Assembly (NCBI RefSeq): GCF_025993755.1
Contig: NZ_JAMQHN010000028.1
Coordinates: 1 to 32,497 of the forward strand
DNA: 32,497 nt
DNA from: Thermomonas sp.
GTDB taxonomy: Bacteria; Pseudomonadota; Gammaproteobacteria; Xanthomonadales; Xanthomonadaceae
Direction: 5' to 3'
The position numbers and the translations under genes are program-made. Below, in pieces: positions 9,140-19,959 of this stretch (positions within the stretch are counted from its first letter, which is position 1; each line of letters starts with the position of its first letter). The notes under the pieces are model-generated. The model was not told the DNA's origin and did not search any database. It saw only the letters and a list, made by a program, of their open reading frames with translations.

Positions 9140-11329
9140 TCAGGCGGTGACCGCGAAGAATTCGGCGATCGGCTGCGGGCGCTGGAAGTAATACCCTTGC
9201 GCGTAGTCCACCCCGATTCCGCGCAACAGGTCGAGTTGCTGCTCGGTTTCCACCTGCTCGCCGACCGCGCGCATGTCGAGCAGGTGGGCGATTTCGGTGA
9301 TCGACCGAACCACCGCCTCGGACAGGCCGGGCTGATCGATGCCGCGCACGAAGCTGCCGTCGATCTTCAGGTAGTCCACTTGGAGGTTGCGCAGATAGCT
9401 GAAAGAGCAGAATCCGGTGCCGAAATCGTCGAGCGCGAAGCGGCAGCCGAGGTCGCGCATCTGGGCGATGAAGCGGCGGGTGCGGGTCATGTCGCGCACC
9501 ACGCTGGTTTCGGTGATCTCCACGCAAACCTGGTCGGCGCGCAGCGCGCTGCGGCGCAGACGGTGCGCGAGGTAGTTGCCGAAGTCCTCGTCCGCCAGGG
9601 TGGCGGCGCCGAGGTTGAGGTTGCACTGCTGGATTCCGGTCGCGGCTTCGGGGTGTTGTTCCACCCAGGCCAGCAGGCTGCCGAGGATGCTGCGATCCAG
9701 CCGTGGGCCGAGCTGGTAGCGCTCTGCCGCCGCGATGAGTTCCGCCGGCGGACGCACCTGGCCGTCGCGGTCGCGCCAGCGCATCAACAGCTCGAAATGG
9801 GATTGCGCCGGCTGCGGTGCGTGCAGGTTGATGATCGGCTGGCACCACAGCTCGAAGCGGCCCTCGTCCAGAACTTCGCGCGCGATCAGCGCGCTGCGCA
9901 TCTGGCGGGTACGCAGCTCCAGGCTCTCCGCATTCGATTCGGTCAGGAACAGGCGGTTGCCGCCCTGCTCCTTGGCTGCGTGGCAGGCGGTGTCGGCCTG
10001 CGAAAGCAGTTCGTCGTAGGCGACGTGGGGCGGCTGGCTGGTGGCGATGCCGATGCTGGCGCTGGTGCCCAGATTCTGCCCCTGCCACGCCACCCGTGTC
10101 GCCTCGATCGAAGCCAGCAGCCGATTGCAGCGCACGCTGGTCGTGGGGGCATCGCCGGCGGTGAGCACGGTGAACTCATCCCCGCTGGAATGTGCGATCA
10201 GGTCGTCGTCGGTGAACTCCGCGCGAACAAGAGCGGCGATATGGCGCAGCATCTCGTCGCCGGCCGCGTGGCTGGCGGATTCGTTGATCATCTTGAAGTT
10301 GTCGAGATCGATGTACACCAGACACAGGTGCGGCTCATTCTTCGCCAGCCGCGCGCGCGCGCGCTCCTCGAAGGCGAATCGGTTGAGCAGATCGGTCAAT
10401 GGATCCTGGGTGGCGCGGATGCGCAGCGCCTCCGCCGCGAGGGTGCGCTCCCGGAAAGCCACCGCCATCAGCATCGGAATCACCGAGTTGACCACCAGCG
10501 AGCCCATCATCATCGAGGTGTCGTGCAGCGTTTCCGGGCGCGGCAGCCCCCAGAGCCCGAGGCCCAGGGTGAGCGCCATCAACAACGTCACGCCCATGGT
10601 GGAAAACGCGGTGAACTGCGGCGGGAAACGGGCCGCCGACCACAACAGCAGGGCCAGCGGCAGCACCGAGATCGCCAGCGGGTACATGCTGCCCTTGTCA
10701 ATCAACCAGATGCCACCCGCCAGAACCAGGATCATGAGCGCTGTCCACAGCACGCGTTCACGCAGGCGGATCCTGATCGCATTGCCTGCGTCGGGCCTGT
10801 ACAGGCGGTTGCCCATGCCGAACAAAAGAAGGAAATTCGGCGTGGTTGCCGTGATGCCGAGCAGGTTGCTCAGCGACCACTGCAGGAAGGCGCGCGGCAT
10901 GGCCTCGGGCGGCACCATGCCGGCGTGCAGCATCCCCAGGGTGCCGATGCCGGCGCTGAGCAGGCTCATCGCGAGGCCGCCGCGAAGCAGCAGCAGGCCG
11001 TCCTGGATGCGGAACTGCAGATGGGCTTTCCGGCTGTGCACGTACAACCAGGCCAGCACGACGGCGATGAAGTCGGCGCCGAGCGAATAGGGAATGAACA
11101 GCGTCGGCACCGGATTGAACGTCAGGTGCAGCAGCAGCTGGCCCAGCGGTACTGCGAATGCGTAGCGCAGGCCGTAGCGCAGGACGAAGGCCAGTCCGAT
11201 GCCGGCCGCGGGCCAGAACAGCACCACGTCCGACGGCGTCCTCAGGAACAACACGGTGACCGCCGCGCCGGCGTAGTAAAGGCCGGTGAGCAGCGCGAAG
11301 CGGAGGATCCCCGGAAATGCTCCGTGCAT
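9140..11329 (-). CDS. MASE1-GGDEF-EAL cyclic-di-GMP signalling protein
   Basis: A 729-residue inner-membrane protein. Residues 1 to about 290 are a multi-pass MASE1-like sensor with a FWPAAGIGLAFVLRYG stretch. A GGDEF domain follows; its signature is SGDEF at 382-386, and no RxxD inhibitory site is visible upstream. An EAL domain ends the protein, with ELLMR (Glu513) in place of EALLR. CNLNL, EITETS, DDFGTGF, YLKIDG, GEQVET and YAQGYYF supply the expected metal and substrate residues. The phosphodiesterase half therefore looks intact. The cyclase half may be active or only GTP-binding. The ligand is unknown. It lies downstream of sdaA on the same strand, 90 bases away. Confidence 0.9.
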   Translation of the reverse strand: MHGAFPGILRFALLTGLYYAGAAVTVLFLRTPSDVVLFWPAAGIGLAFVLRYGLRYAFAVPLGQLLLHLTFNPVPTLFIPYSLGADFIAVVLAWLYVHSRKAHLQFRIQDGLLLLRGGLAMSLLSAGIGTLGMLHAGMVPPEAMPRAFLQWSLSNLLGITATTPNFLLLFGMGNRLYRPDAGNAIRIRLRERVLWTALMILVLAGGIWLIDKGSMYPLAISVLPLALLLWSAARFPPQFTAFSTMGVTLLMALTLGLGLWGLPRPETLHDTSMMMGSLVVNSVIPMLMAVAFRERTLAAEALRIRATQDPLTDLLNRFAFEERARARLAKNEPHLCLVYIDLDNFKMINESASHAAGDEMLRHIAALVRAEFTDDDLIAHSSGDEFTVLTAGDAPTTSVRCNRLLASIEATRVAWQGQNLGTSASIGIATSQPPHVAYDELLSQADTACHAAKEQGGNRLFLTESNAESLELRTRQMRSALIAREVLDEGRFELWCQPIINLHAPQPAQSHFELLMRWRDRDGQVRPPAELIAAAERYQLGPRLDRSILGSLLAWVEQHPEAATGIQQCNLNLGAATLADEDFGNYLAHRLRRSALRADQVCVEITETSVVRDMTRTRRFIAQMRDLGCRFALDDFGTGFCSFSYLRNLQVDYLKIDGSFVRGIDQPGLSEAVVRSITEIAHLLDMRAVGEQVETEQQLDLLRGIGVDYAQGYYFQRPQPIAEFFAVTA

Positions 11330-11419
11330 GGGGGCAGTCTAGACCGGTTCGGGGCAGGTTTGGCAACTGCGCCGCCGCGGCCTGCGATGGCCTTCAAATG
11401 ACTGGGAAAGCGGCCGGTT

Positions 11420-12817
<1,398 letters not shown>

Positions 12818-12882
12818 GTGGGGTGTCCGGAAACGAGCAAGCTATTCTAGGTCGCTGGAGCCGCTGGCGTGGACGATGGCGT

Positions 12883-13119
12883 ATGGGCCTGATCCTGTAT
12901 CAACGCGACGATTGCCATCTGTGCGATCTGGCGCTGGCCGAGCTGGCCAAGGCGCGTGCGCCGGAGTTCGAGTCGGTGTTCCTTGACGATGTACCGGAGC
13001 TGGAAGGCCGGTATGGCCGGCGGGTGCCGGTGCTGCGCGACGACGTGCGCGATGCCGAACTGGACTGGCCGTTCAGCGCGGCCGCGGTGCGGACATTTCT
13101 CGGCGCTTCTGATGGCTGA
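12883..13119 (+). CDS. Glutaredoxin-like protein (DUF836 type)
   Basis: A 78-residue thioredoxin-fold protein beginning MGLILYQRDDCHLCDLA, with the redox pair Cys11-x-x-Cys14. A conserved RVPVLRDD segment supplies the cis-proline loop after Val. The ATG at 12883 fits the family's compact size; upstream in-frame sequence is tryptophan- and arginine-rich and lies in the promoter region shared with sdaA. Such proteins are small cytoplasmic thiol-disulfide proteins with unclear partners. It precedes the hybrid kinase gene by 143 bases on the same strand; co-transcription is possible but not shown. Confidence 0.8.
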   Translation: MGLILYQRDDCHLCDLALAELAKARAPEFESVFLDDVPELEGRYGRRVPVLRDDVRDAELDWPFSAAAVRTFLGASDG

Positions 13120-13151
13120 GGAAACGCGTTGGCACGCGTTCCATGGGGCAT

Positions 13152-13180
13152 CGCAGAGACTGGAGTAGACACTCTCTGCG
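13152..13180 (+). promoter_or_regulatory. Hairpin in the leader of the hybrid kinase gene
   Basis: CGCAGAGA (13152-13159) and TCTCTGCG (13173-13180) are perfect inverted 8-base arms around a 13-base loop, 83 bases before the kinase start. No T tract follows, so it is not a standard terminator. It could be an operator for a dimeric regulator or an RNA stem; neither can be decided from sequence. Confidence 0.4.
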
Positions 13181-13262
13181 GCCATGGAGATCGCGCTTGC
13201 ATCTGCGCCACGGCACCGCCAGCATGGGGCGGGGCGAATCGGTCGACCGAAGGGTGCGGGGG

Positions 13263-16200
13263 ATGCGTCGAGGCCTGGTGGCGTTGTGCCTGTGGCTGCT
13301 ATGCGCCTGCGCGCTGGCGGGAGTCCCCCAGCGCCCGCGATTCCGGATCGTCGGGCCGCCGCAGGGCTTGCCGTCGACCGACATCAAGGCGCTGGCGCAC
13401 GATCGCGACGGCTATCTGTGGATCGGCACCGCCGACGGGCTGGCGCGCTACGACGGCGTCGGCATGCGGATCTGGCGCAACGATCCGGAGCATCCCGAAG
13501 GTCTGCCCGGCAACAACGTGCAAGCCCTGTTGGTGGATGCGTCCGACCGGATCTGGGTGGCGGTGGAGGGCGCCGGCGTCAGCGTGCTGGATTCGGGCCG
13601 CCGCCGCTTCATCCACTACCGGATGGCCAGCCATCGCGCCCTGGCCAGCGACGATGTCTGGGCCATGGCGAGCCAGGGCGAAGCGGTCTGGCTGGGCACG
13701 TTCGGTGGCGGGGTGACGCGGGTGCTGCCCGGAGGGCAGATGCGAACCTGGACCAGCGAGAAGGGCGGCTTGCCCTCCGATGTCGTGCTGTCGTTGGCGG
13801 TCGATGCCAGGGGCGTGCTGTGGGCCGGCACCACGGCGGGGCTGGCGCGTTTCGACGGCGAGCGATTCGTGGCCGTTCCGTTGCCCGACGAAGAAGGCAA
13901 GCAACTGGTCTATTCCCTGACCTGGCAGCAGGACGGTCTGTGGGTGGGTGGATCGCAGGGCGTCTGGCAGCGTCGCGGCGACGGCTGGACGCGGCCGGCG
14001 TGGTCGCCGATGTTCGAGCGCCCCAACGCGATGCTCTCCATCCTGAGTCTGCCAGCGGGCGAGCACTGGATCGGCAGCCAGCGCGGTTTGTGGCATCAGG
14101 AAGTGGAGCAGCCGCCGGTGCCGGTTGCGCTGGGCGGCGCCGATATTCCGCGCGCCATCGGCTCCTTGTTGCGCGAGCGTGGTGCCGCGCTGTGGACGCC
14201 GGTGCTGGGTCGCGGTCTGGGCTATCTGCGCTCGGACTGGCGCCAGCTGGCCGAGCTGCGCGGTCGCGAAGACGGCCTGCAGGGTGCGATGTACCGTGCC
14301 TTGGGCCGGGCTGAGGATGGCGGCGTCTGGATGGGAGGGATGGACGGGCGGGTCGAGCATATGGACGCCGACGGCCAGGTTGCCTCGCTGCCCGATGCTG
14401 CCCTCGAACGCCTGCACAGCGTCAAGCCGGTGGCCATCGCCGAGGATCCCGGACACCGGCTGTGGCTGGCGCACCGCAACGGGCTGATCCGGATCAGCCA
14501 TGACGGAGCGATCGACGAATGGACTTCAGACGATGCGACCGATCCGGTTCCGGCGGGGCAGATCGCCTGGCTGCTGCACGCCGGCGACGGTACGCAGTGG
14601 CTGGCGGCGCCCGGCGGAGGCGTCCAGCAGCGCGATCCCGAGACCGGCCGCGTGCTGCTGGATCTTCCGGCGGGCGAGGCCAGTGGCTTGGGCGAGGCCG
14701 ACATCGAATCGATGGTGCTGGCGCCGTCGGGAGAGCCCTGGATCGCCGGCGCTACCGGCATCCTGCGTTTCGACCCGGCGACCAGGCGCTTCATGCCGGT
14801 GCCGGCCATGGGCGGGACGCGCGCCTATGCGCTGGCTTTCGACGGTCGGACCCGGCTGTGGCTGCAGCGTCTATCCGGGTTGGAGGAGTACCGCCGCGAT
14901 GGCGACAACTGGCGCCTTGTCGCGCGGGTCGATGCCCGCCGAGGCATGCCGGCCGTGGCCGCGGCGGCGCTGCGGGTGGATGGCGCGCATCGGGTCTGGC
15001 TGACCACTTCGCGCGGCTTGTACCGATGGGATCCTGCGCACAACGTCCTGCGGCATCCCGGCGCCCAAGACGAGACCAGCAGCGAGGAATACCTTGAACG
15101 CGCCGCGGTGCTGCGCGACGACGGCGTGCTGGTGGCTGCGACCGCCGACGGCGGGCTGCGCCTGTTCGACACCCGGATGGCGGATGCCGCTCCGGTGCGA
15201 CCGCGTCTGCGCTTCGATGCGATGGCCGTGCGTCGCAATGGCGATTGGCAGGATCTGCCGATGCGAAGCGACATGCGGCTGGCGGCCAGCGACCGCGAGT
15301 TGCGCATTCGTGCGCGGCTGCTGGCCTACGACGACCCGTTGGCCAACCGCTACTGGTTCTGGCTGGAGGGGTTCGACCACGGCTGGGTGGCGCTGGGCAA
15401 CAGCGGCGAGCGCGTGTTCACTGCGCTGACGCCGGGGCGCTACGTCGTCCGCGTGCGGGCGCAGGACGCCTCCGGCAACGTAGCCGCCGAGCAGCGATTG
15501 GCCTTCGTGGTGCTGCCGCCGTGGTGGCGCAGCGGCTGGGCGATCGCCGCGTATGCGCTGTTGGGCCTGCTGGCGCTGGGGTGGCTGGCGCTGGCCTATC
15601 GCGAACGATTGAAGCGCCGGAATGCGTGGCAGCTGGCCGAGCACAAGCGCGAGTTGGCCGAGCAGGCCTCCGAGGCGAAGTCGCGTTTCCTCGCAACCTT
15701 GGGCCATGAGGTGCGCACGCCGATGACCGGGGTGCTGGGCATGGCCGAGTTGCTGCAGGCAACGCCGCTGGACCCGCGCCAGCGCAGCCATGTGGCGGCA
15801 ATCCGGCACGCGGGGGAACATTTGCTGCGCCTGGTCAACGATGCGCTGGACCTGGCGCGGATCGAGGCCGGCAAGCTGCAACTCGCCAACGCCGATTTCG
15901 TGCTGCGGCCGCTGCTGGACGATATCGCCGGACTGATGGCCCCGGTGGCCGAGCGCAAGGGGCTGGCGTTCGTCGAACAGGTCGAACCGGATGCGCCCCT
16001 GGTCGTCCATGGCGACCGCACCCGCGTCCAGCAGATTCTGCTCAACCTGGTCGGAAATGCGGTGAAGTTCACCGACACCGGCCATGTCGCGGTGGAAACG
16101 TCGGGGCTGCAGCCGCAGGGCGTGCGCTTCGTCGTTTCCGACACCGGTCCGGGGCTGAACGAGGAGCAGCGCCAGCGCCTGTTCCGCCGCTTCGAGCAGG

Positions 16201-16775
16201 CGGAAGGCGCGCGCACCGCGACGCGCTACGGCGGCAGCGGGCTGGGGCTGGCGATCTCGCAGGAATTGGCGGCGGCGATGGGCGGGCGGATCTCGGTCGA
16301 AAGCGAGGTTGGCAAAGGCACGCGCTTCATCGTCGATCTTCCGCTGCCGGTGGGCAGCGAATCCGCGCCGACCAGTGAAACCGCTGCAGCGCCGGCGACC
16401 GGAACAAGCGGCGCGTCGCTGCGGCTGCTGCTGGTCGAGGACGATCCGATCGTGGCCGAAACCCTCGCCGGCCTGCTGCGGGCGCAGGGGCATGCCGTCG
16501 TGCATGCCGGTCACGGGCTGGGGGCGTTGACGGAAGTCGCCACCGGCCGTTTCGATGCCGCCCTGCTCGATCTGGACCTGCCCGGCATGGACGGCCTGAC
16601 GCTGGCGCGCGTGCTGCGCGATCAGGGCTTCACTGCGCCGCTGCTGGCCGTCACCGCCCGCTCGGATCCCGGTGCGGAAGCGCAGGCCCGCGCCGCCGGC
16701 TTCGATGACTTCCTGCGCAAGCCGGTCGGCGGCGAACAGCTGGCGGCTGCGATCGCAGCCATCGTGCGACGCTGA
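13263..16775 (+). CDS. Hybrid two-component sensor with periplasmic propeller
   Basis: A 1170-residue membrane protein. The ATG at 13263 gives a signal peptide (MRRGLVALCLWLLCACALAG); 40 extra in-frame upstream codons spoil it and are left out. Residues to about 650 are two-component-regulator-propeller repeats, for example IKALAHDRDGYLWIGTADGL. A Y_Y_Y domain follows (NRYWFWLEGFDHGWV) and then one membrane helix. The cytoplasmic part has HisKA with His815 (GHEVRTPMTG), HATPase blocks NLVGNAVKF, SDTGPGL and GGSGLGLAIS, and a receiver with LLVEDD and acceptor Asp1103 (LLDLDLPGMDG). No DNA-binding domain is attached, unlike Bacteroidetes HTCS proteins, so a separate partner is expected. The signal is unknown; carbohydrate is a guess from relatives. 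Confidence 0.92.
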   Translation: MRRGLVALCLWLLCACALAGVPQRPRFRIVGPPQGLPSTDIKALAHDRDGYLWIGTADGLARYDGVGMRIWRNDPEHPEGLPGNNVQALLVDASDRIWVAVEGAGVSVLDSGRRRFIHYRMASHRALASDDVWAMASQGEAVWLGTFGGGVTRVLPGGQMRTWTSEKGGLPSDVVLSLAVDARGVLWAGTTAGLARFDGERFVAVPLPDEEGKQLVYSLTWQQDGLWVGGSQGVWQRRGDGWTRPAWSPMFERPNAMLSILSLPAGEHWIGSQRGLWHQEVEQPPVPVALGGADIPRAIGSLLRERGAALWTPVLGRGLGYLRSDWRQLAELRGREDGLQGAMYRALGRAEDGGVWMGGMDGRVEHMDADGQVASLPDAALERLHSVKPVAIAEDPGHRLWLAHRNGLIRISHDGAIDEWTSDDATDPVPAGQIAWLLHAGDGTQWLAAPGGGVQQRDPETGRVLLDLPAGEASGLGEADIESMVLAPSGEPWIAGATGILRFDPATRRFMPVPAMGGTRAYALAFDGRTRLWLQRLSGLEEYRRDGDNWRLVARVDARRGMPAVAAAALRVDGAHRVWLTTSRGLYRWDPAHNVLRHPGAQDETSSEEYLERAAVLRDDGVLVAATADGGLRLFDTRMADAAPVRPRLRFDAMAVRRNGDWQDLPMRSDMRLAASDRELRIRARLLAYDDPLANRYWFWLEGFDHGWVALGNSGERVFTALTPGRYVVRVRAQDASGNVAAEQRLAFVVLPPWWRSGWAIAAYALLGLLALGWLALAYRERLKRRNAWQLAEHKRELAEQASEAKSRFLATLGHEVRTPMTGVLGMAELLQATPLDPRQRSHVAAIRHAGEHLLRLVNDALDLARIEAGKLQLANADFVLRPLLDDIAGLMAPVAERKGLAFVEQVEPDAPLVVHGDRTRVQQILLNLVGNAVKFTDTGHVAVETSGLQPQGVRFVVSDTGPGLNEEQRQRLFRRFEQAEGARTATRYGGSGLGLAISQELAAAMGGRISVESEVGKGTRFIVDLPLPVGSESAPTSETAAAPATGTSGASLRLLLVEDDPIVAETLAGLLRAQGHAVVHAGHGLGALTEVATGRFDAALLDLDLPGMDGLTLARVLRDQGFTAPLLAVTARSDPGAEAQARAAGFDDFLRKPVGGEQLAAAIAAIVRR

Positions 16776-16827
16776 GGCGCGAATCCGGCGGAGTGCGGGG
16801 AGGCAAGGCGATGCGGCGGCCGTTTGT

Positions 16828-16858
16828 CCCCCCGGGGGGGGGCGGGTGGCATGCCCGC
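16828..16858. other. C6G9 homopolymer block and GC hairpin between convergent genes
   Basis: Six C are followed by nine G (16828-16842). A GCGGG/CCCGC stem (16842-16846 and 16854-16858) with a 7-base loop comes directly after. It sits in the 109 bp between the convergent stops of the hybrid kinase and hemE. It may slow polymerases or help end transcription from both sides, but there is no T tract. Long G runs are also prone to sequencing length errors; here this would not affect a gene. Confidence 0.4.
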
Positions 16859-16884
16859 GTCCGTAGTGGGACATCTGATGTGTT

Positions 16885-17952
16885 TCAGCGCGCGCTGTGG
16901 CGATGCACCTCATCGACCAGCGCGGCGACGTGCTCGGGGTTCATGTCCGGCGACATGCCGTGGCCAAGGTTGAACACGTGGCCCTCGCGCGAGCCGCCGT
17001 TGCCGTCGCGGTAGCTGTCCAGCACCGCACGCGCCTGGGCACGCACGGCGTCCGGGCTGCCGTAGAGCATCGCCGGATCCAGGTTGCCCTGCAGCGCCAC
17101 CTTGCCGCCGACGCGGCGGGCGGCGTCTTCCAGCGTGACGGTCCAGTCCACGCCCACGCCTTCGGCGCCGCAGTCGGCCAGCGCTTCCAGGTGCGGGGCA
17201 TTGCCCTTGCCGAACAGGATCAGCGGTGCGTCGTCGCGCTTGAGTTCGCGCGCGATGCGGGTGAGGCGGGGCAGCGAGAATTCGCGGTACATCGACGGCG
17301 ACAGCGTGCCGCCCCAGGTGTCGAACACCTGCAACGCCTGCGCGCCGGCGGCGTGCTGCGCGGAAAGATAGGCGATCACCGCGTCGGTGACGACGTCCAG
17401 CAGCCGATGCATTGCCGCCGGTTCGTTCAGGGCCAGCGCCTTGACCTTGCCCCATTCCTTGCTGCCGCCGCCTTCGACCATGTAGCAGGCAAGCGTCCAC
17501 GGGCTGCCGGAAAACCCGATCAACGGCACGCTGCCGGCAAGCTCGCGACGAATCAGCCGCACCGCATCCATCACGTAGCGCAGGCCCGATTCCATGTCCG
17601 GCACCGAAAGCCGGGCGATGTCGGCCACGCTGCGCACCGGGCGCTCGAACTTCGGGCCTTCGCCTTCGACGAAATGCAGGCCCAGTCCCATCGCATCGGG
17701 CACGGTGAGGATGTCGGAAAACAGGATCGCCGCATCCAGATCGAACCGGCGCAGCGGCTGCAAGGTCACCTCGCAGGCCAGTTCGGGCGTCTGCGCCATC
17801 TTCAGGAAACTGCCGGCGGCGGCGCGGGTGGCGCGATATTCCGGCAGATAGCGACCGGCCTGGCGCATCAGCCAGACGGGCGTGCAGTCCACGGATTCGC
17901 GACGCAGGGCGCGCAGGAATCGGTCGTTCTTCAGGGTCACGGCAAACTCCAT
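16885..17952 (-). CDS. hemE: Uroporphyrinogen decarboxylase
   Basis: A 355-residue cytoplasmic enzyme that converts uroporphyrinogen III to coproporphyrinogen III in haem synthesis. The first signature, [16 protein letters not shown], has Arg30 and Arg34. [10 protein letters not shown] carries the catalytic aspartate. [17 protein letters not shown] is the second signature, and [16 protein letters not shown] lies near the end. The length is normal. The start follows the stop of the small WGR gene with no spacing, so the two are probably translated together. The gene is the last of the minus-strand run aroK-aroB-WGR-hemE and converges on the hybrid kinase. Confidence 0.97.
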   Translation of the reverse strand: MEFAVTLKNDRFLRALRRESVDCTPVWLMRQAGRYLPEYRATRAAAGSFLKMAQTPELACEVTLQPLRRFDLDAAILFSDILTVPDAMGLGLHFVEGEGPKFERPVRSVADIARLSVPDMESGLRYVMDAVRLIRRELAGSVPLIGFSGSPWTLACYMVEGGGSKEWGKVKALALNEPAAMHRLLDVVTDAVIAYLSAQHAAGAQALQVFDTWGGTLSPSMYREFSLPRLTRIARELKRDDAPLILFGKGNAPHLEALADCGAEGVGVDWTVTLEDAARRVGGKVALQGNLDPAMLYGSPDAVRAQARAVLDSYRDGNGGSREGHVFNLGHGMSPDMNPEHVAALVDEVHRHSAR

Positions 17953-18207
17953 TCAGCGGGGCGCGTCGGCACCCTGTGCGAACATCAACTGGAAGCCTTT
18001 CTTAAACTGCGCGTCGCGTTCCTTTTCCAGCGCCAGCAGGGCCGTGGCCTGGTCGGGGAACATCGCCCTGCGCAAGGTGCTGCGGCCGCCGGTCTGACCG
18101 CTTTCGCGCAGCAGTTCCCAGCCGCCCAGCAGGTCGGGCTGGAGCTGGAGCTGGACGAAGCGCGGGGCTTCGCGGCCGTCGGGACGTTGCTGCAGCAAAA
18201 GACGCAT
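17953..18207 (-). CDS. Small WGR-domain protein
   Basis: An 84-residue protein starting MRLLLQQRPDGREAPRFVQ. The pattern QLQLQPDLLGGWELLRESG-TGGRSTLRRAMFPDQATALLALEKE matches a stand-alone WGR domain: a WxLxxxxGR-type core, then a conserved helix ending near the C terminus (KKGFQLMF). WGR domains occur in PARPs and in bacterial proteins linked to nucleic acids, but the role of the small free-standing form is not known. The ATG at 18207 is chosen because earlier in-frame codons are Arg-rich and lie beyond the aroB stop region. It lies between aroB (26 bp) and hemE (directly adjacent), a position that suggests shared transcription only. Confidence 0.78.
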   Translation of the reverse strand: MRLLLQQRPDGREAPRFVQLQLQPDLLGGWELLRESGQTGGRSTLRRAMFPDQATALLALEKERDAQFKKGFQLMFAQGADAPR

Positions 18208-18233
18208 GGGGACATTGTAAGGTGGCGCGGCGG

Positions 18234-19334
18234 TCAGCGGCCGGCGCGCAGCGTCTCCAATACCGCCGCTTCGTCCACGTCGGGCACGATCTTCGCCGCG
18301 CCGGGCCCGTCCCACAGGATGAAGCGCAGGCCGCTGGCCTGTGCCTTCTTGTCCAGCCGCATCCGCGCCAGCAGGGCTTCGGGAACCAGGCCGGCCGGCA
18401 GGTCCACCGGCAGCCCGAACCGCAGAAGCAATCCACGCAGCGTTTCGGCGTCCGCGCGCGAAGCCATGCCCAGTGTGGCCGCCAGCCGCGCCGCCAACAG
18501 CATGCCCACCGCCACCGCCTCGCCGTGGTTCAGCCCATCGACATAACCTTGTTCGGCCTCGATCGCGTGGCCGAAGGTATGGCCGAAATTGAGCAGTGCG
18601 CGCTCGCCGCGTTCGAAGGGATCGCGCTCGGTGATCGCCGCCTTGTGCGCGCAGCTGCGGGCGATGGCGGTGGCCAGGGTCGCGTCGTCGCCGGTCAGCA
18701 GGGCGTCGCGGTGCGCCTCCAGCCAGTGCAGGAAACCGGCATCGACGATCGCTCCGTACTTGGTCACTTCGGCCAGCCCCGCGCGCAGTTCACGCGGCGG
18801 CAGCGTTCGCAGGGCGGTGGTGTCGGCGATCACCGCGCGCGGCGGATGGAACGCGCCGACCAGGTTCTTGCCCTGCGGGATGTCCACCGCGGTCTTGCCG
18901 CCGACCGAGGAGTCCACCATCGCCAGCAGGCTGGTGGGCAGCTGCACGACGTCGATCCCGCGCATCCAGCAGGCGGCGGCGAAGCCGGCAAGATCGCCGA
19001 CCACGCCGCCACCCAGGGCGTAGACGCAGGCGTCGCGGGTGGCGCCCAGCGCGGCCAGCGCGTCGATCGCGGCGCCGAAGTTGTCCAGCGTCTTGTGCGC
19101 TTCGCCGGCGGGAATGACGTGGCGGGCGATGCGCAGCTCGGGCGCGACTTGGCGCAACGCGGCTTCGACGCGATCGGCGTACAGCGGTGCGACGTGGCTG
19201 TCGCTGACGATCAGGGCGTGGCGTCCGCGCAGGCGCTCAACCAGCAGCGGGCCGTTGTGCAGCAGATCCGGGCCGATGTGGATGCGGTATGGCGCCGCGC
19301 CGCCGACTTCGACCTGTTGCAGCGATGCGCTCAT
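18234..19334 (-). CDS. aroB: 3-dehydroquinate synthase
   Basis: A 366-residue NAD- and metal-dependent enzyme that closes DAHP into 3-dehydroquinate, the second step of the shikimate pathway. The NAD-binding block reads [31 protein letters not shown]-type with the following [13 protein letters not shown]. Metal ligands are the Glu of LAEVTKYG and the histidines of [11 protein letters not shown]. The start ATG overlaps the aroK stop by four bases (ATGA), and [12 protein letters not shown] begins the protein. The length matches the family (about 360). The same frame is open upstream through aroK, but this has no homology-like content and aroK is read in another frame there. Confidence 0.96.
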   Translation of the reverse strand: MSASLQQVEVGGAAPYRIHIGPDLLHNGPLLVERLRGRHALIVSDSHVAPLYADRVEAALRQVAPELRIARHVIPAGEAHKTLDNFGAAIDALAALGATRDACVYALGGGVVGDLAGFAAACWMRGIDVVQLPTSLLAMVDSSVGGKTAVDIPQGKNLVGAFHPPRAVIADTTALRTLPPRELRAGLAEVTKYGAIVDAGFLHWLEAHRDALLTGDDATLATAIARSCAHKAAITERDPFERGERALLNFGHTFGHAIEAEQGYVDGLNHGEAVAVGMLLAARLAATLGMASRADAETLRGLLLRFGLPVDLPAGLVPEALLARMRLDKKAQASGLRFILWDGPGAAKIVPDVDEAAVLETLRAGR

Positions 19335-19864
19335 GCGCGGGATTCCTCGTGTTGGCGGAATGCGGTGGCCAGCAGTTCGACCAGTCGCGCCGGGTCCTGC
19401 ACGCCGGTGTCGAGCCGGAAGTCGGCCAGCGCACGGTAGATCGGTTCGCGCAGCGCCTGCAATTCGGCCAGCGCCTGCGCCGGATCGTCCCTGTCCAGAA
19501 GGGGCCGGTTGTCGTCGCCGGCAATGCGCGCCAGCTGCACATCTGGCGTGACGTCCAGCCAGGCGATCCAGCCGGCGCAGCGCATGGCGCTGCGGTTGGC
19601 TTCGCGCATCACCGCGCCGCCGCCGGTGGCGATCACCGAGGGCGGAGTATCCAGCGCCTCCAGCAGCGCCCGGGACTCGCGGTCGCGAAACCCTGATTCG
19701 CCTTCGTTGTTGAAGATGGCGGGAATCGACCTGCCGGCGGCGGCCGCGATGCGTGCGTCCAGATCGATGAACGGCCGCTGCAGGCACGCCGCCAGCGCCG
19801 AGCCGAGCGTACTCTTGCCGGAGCCCATCGGGCCGATCAGGACGATGTGTCTGCCGTGTTGCAT
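19331..19864 (-). CDS. aroK: Shikimate kinase
   Basis: A 177-residue P-loop kinase making shikimate 3-phosphate. The Walker A loop is GPMGSGKST (Lys17). FIDLDARI carries the substrate-binding aspartates. [13 protein letters not shown] has the conserved Arg, [13 protein letters not shown] is the glycine-rich substrate loop, and RPLLDRDDP is the lid. It is the first gene of the aroK-aroB-WGR-hemE run. The start ATG lies 95 bp from the divergent dodecin gene. The normal length and all motifs make the assignment secure; the choice between the names aroK and aroL cannot be made by sequence alone, but linkage to aroB favours aroK. Confidence 0.96.
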   Translation of the reverse strand: MQHGRHIVLIGPMGSGKSTLGSALAACLQRPFIDLDARIAAAAGRSIPAIFNNEGESGFRDRESRALLEALDTPPSVIATGGGAVMREANRSAMRCAGWIAWLDVTPDVQLARIAGDDNRPLLDRDDPAQALAELQALREPIYRALADFRLDTGVQDPARLVELLATAFRQHEESRA

Positions 19865-19959
19865 TGCGGAATGCTAGCAGCGAAAACGAGGCGTTAACGT
19901 GGGCCGTGCCAGCGTGGCCATTCCGGTCGCAGTTCGCGTCCAAACACGAGGAGTGTCCC

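Noticed and set aside
9197-11401. 734-codon open frame opposite the GGDEF-EAL gene
   Set aside because: It is very long but is the complement of a well-supported gene; it is full of Gln, His and Ala-Gly runs and has no motif.
14871-16913. 680-codon minus-strand frame across the hybrid kinase
   Set aside because: It is antisense to HisKA, HATPase and receiver motifs that are read clearly on the plus strand.
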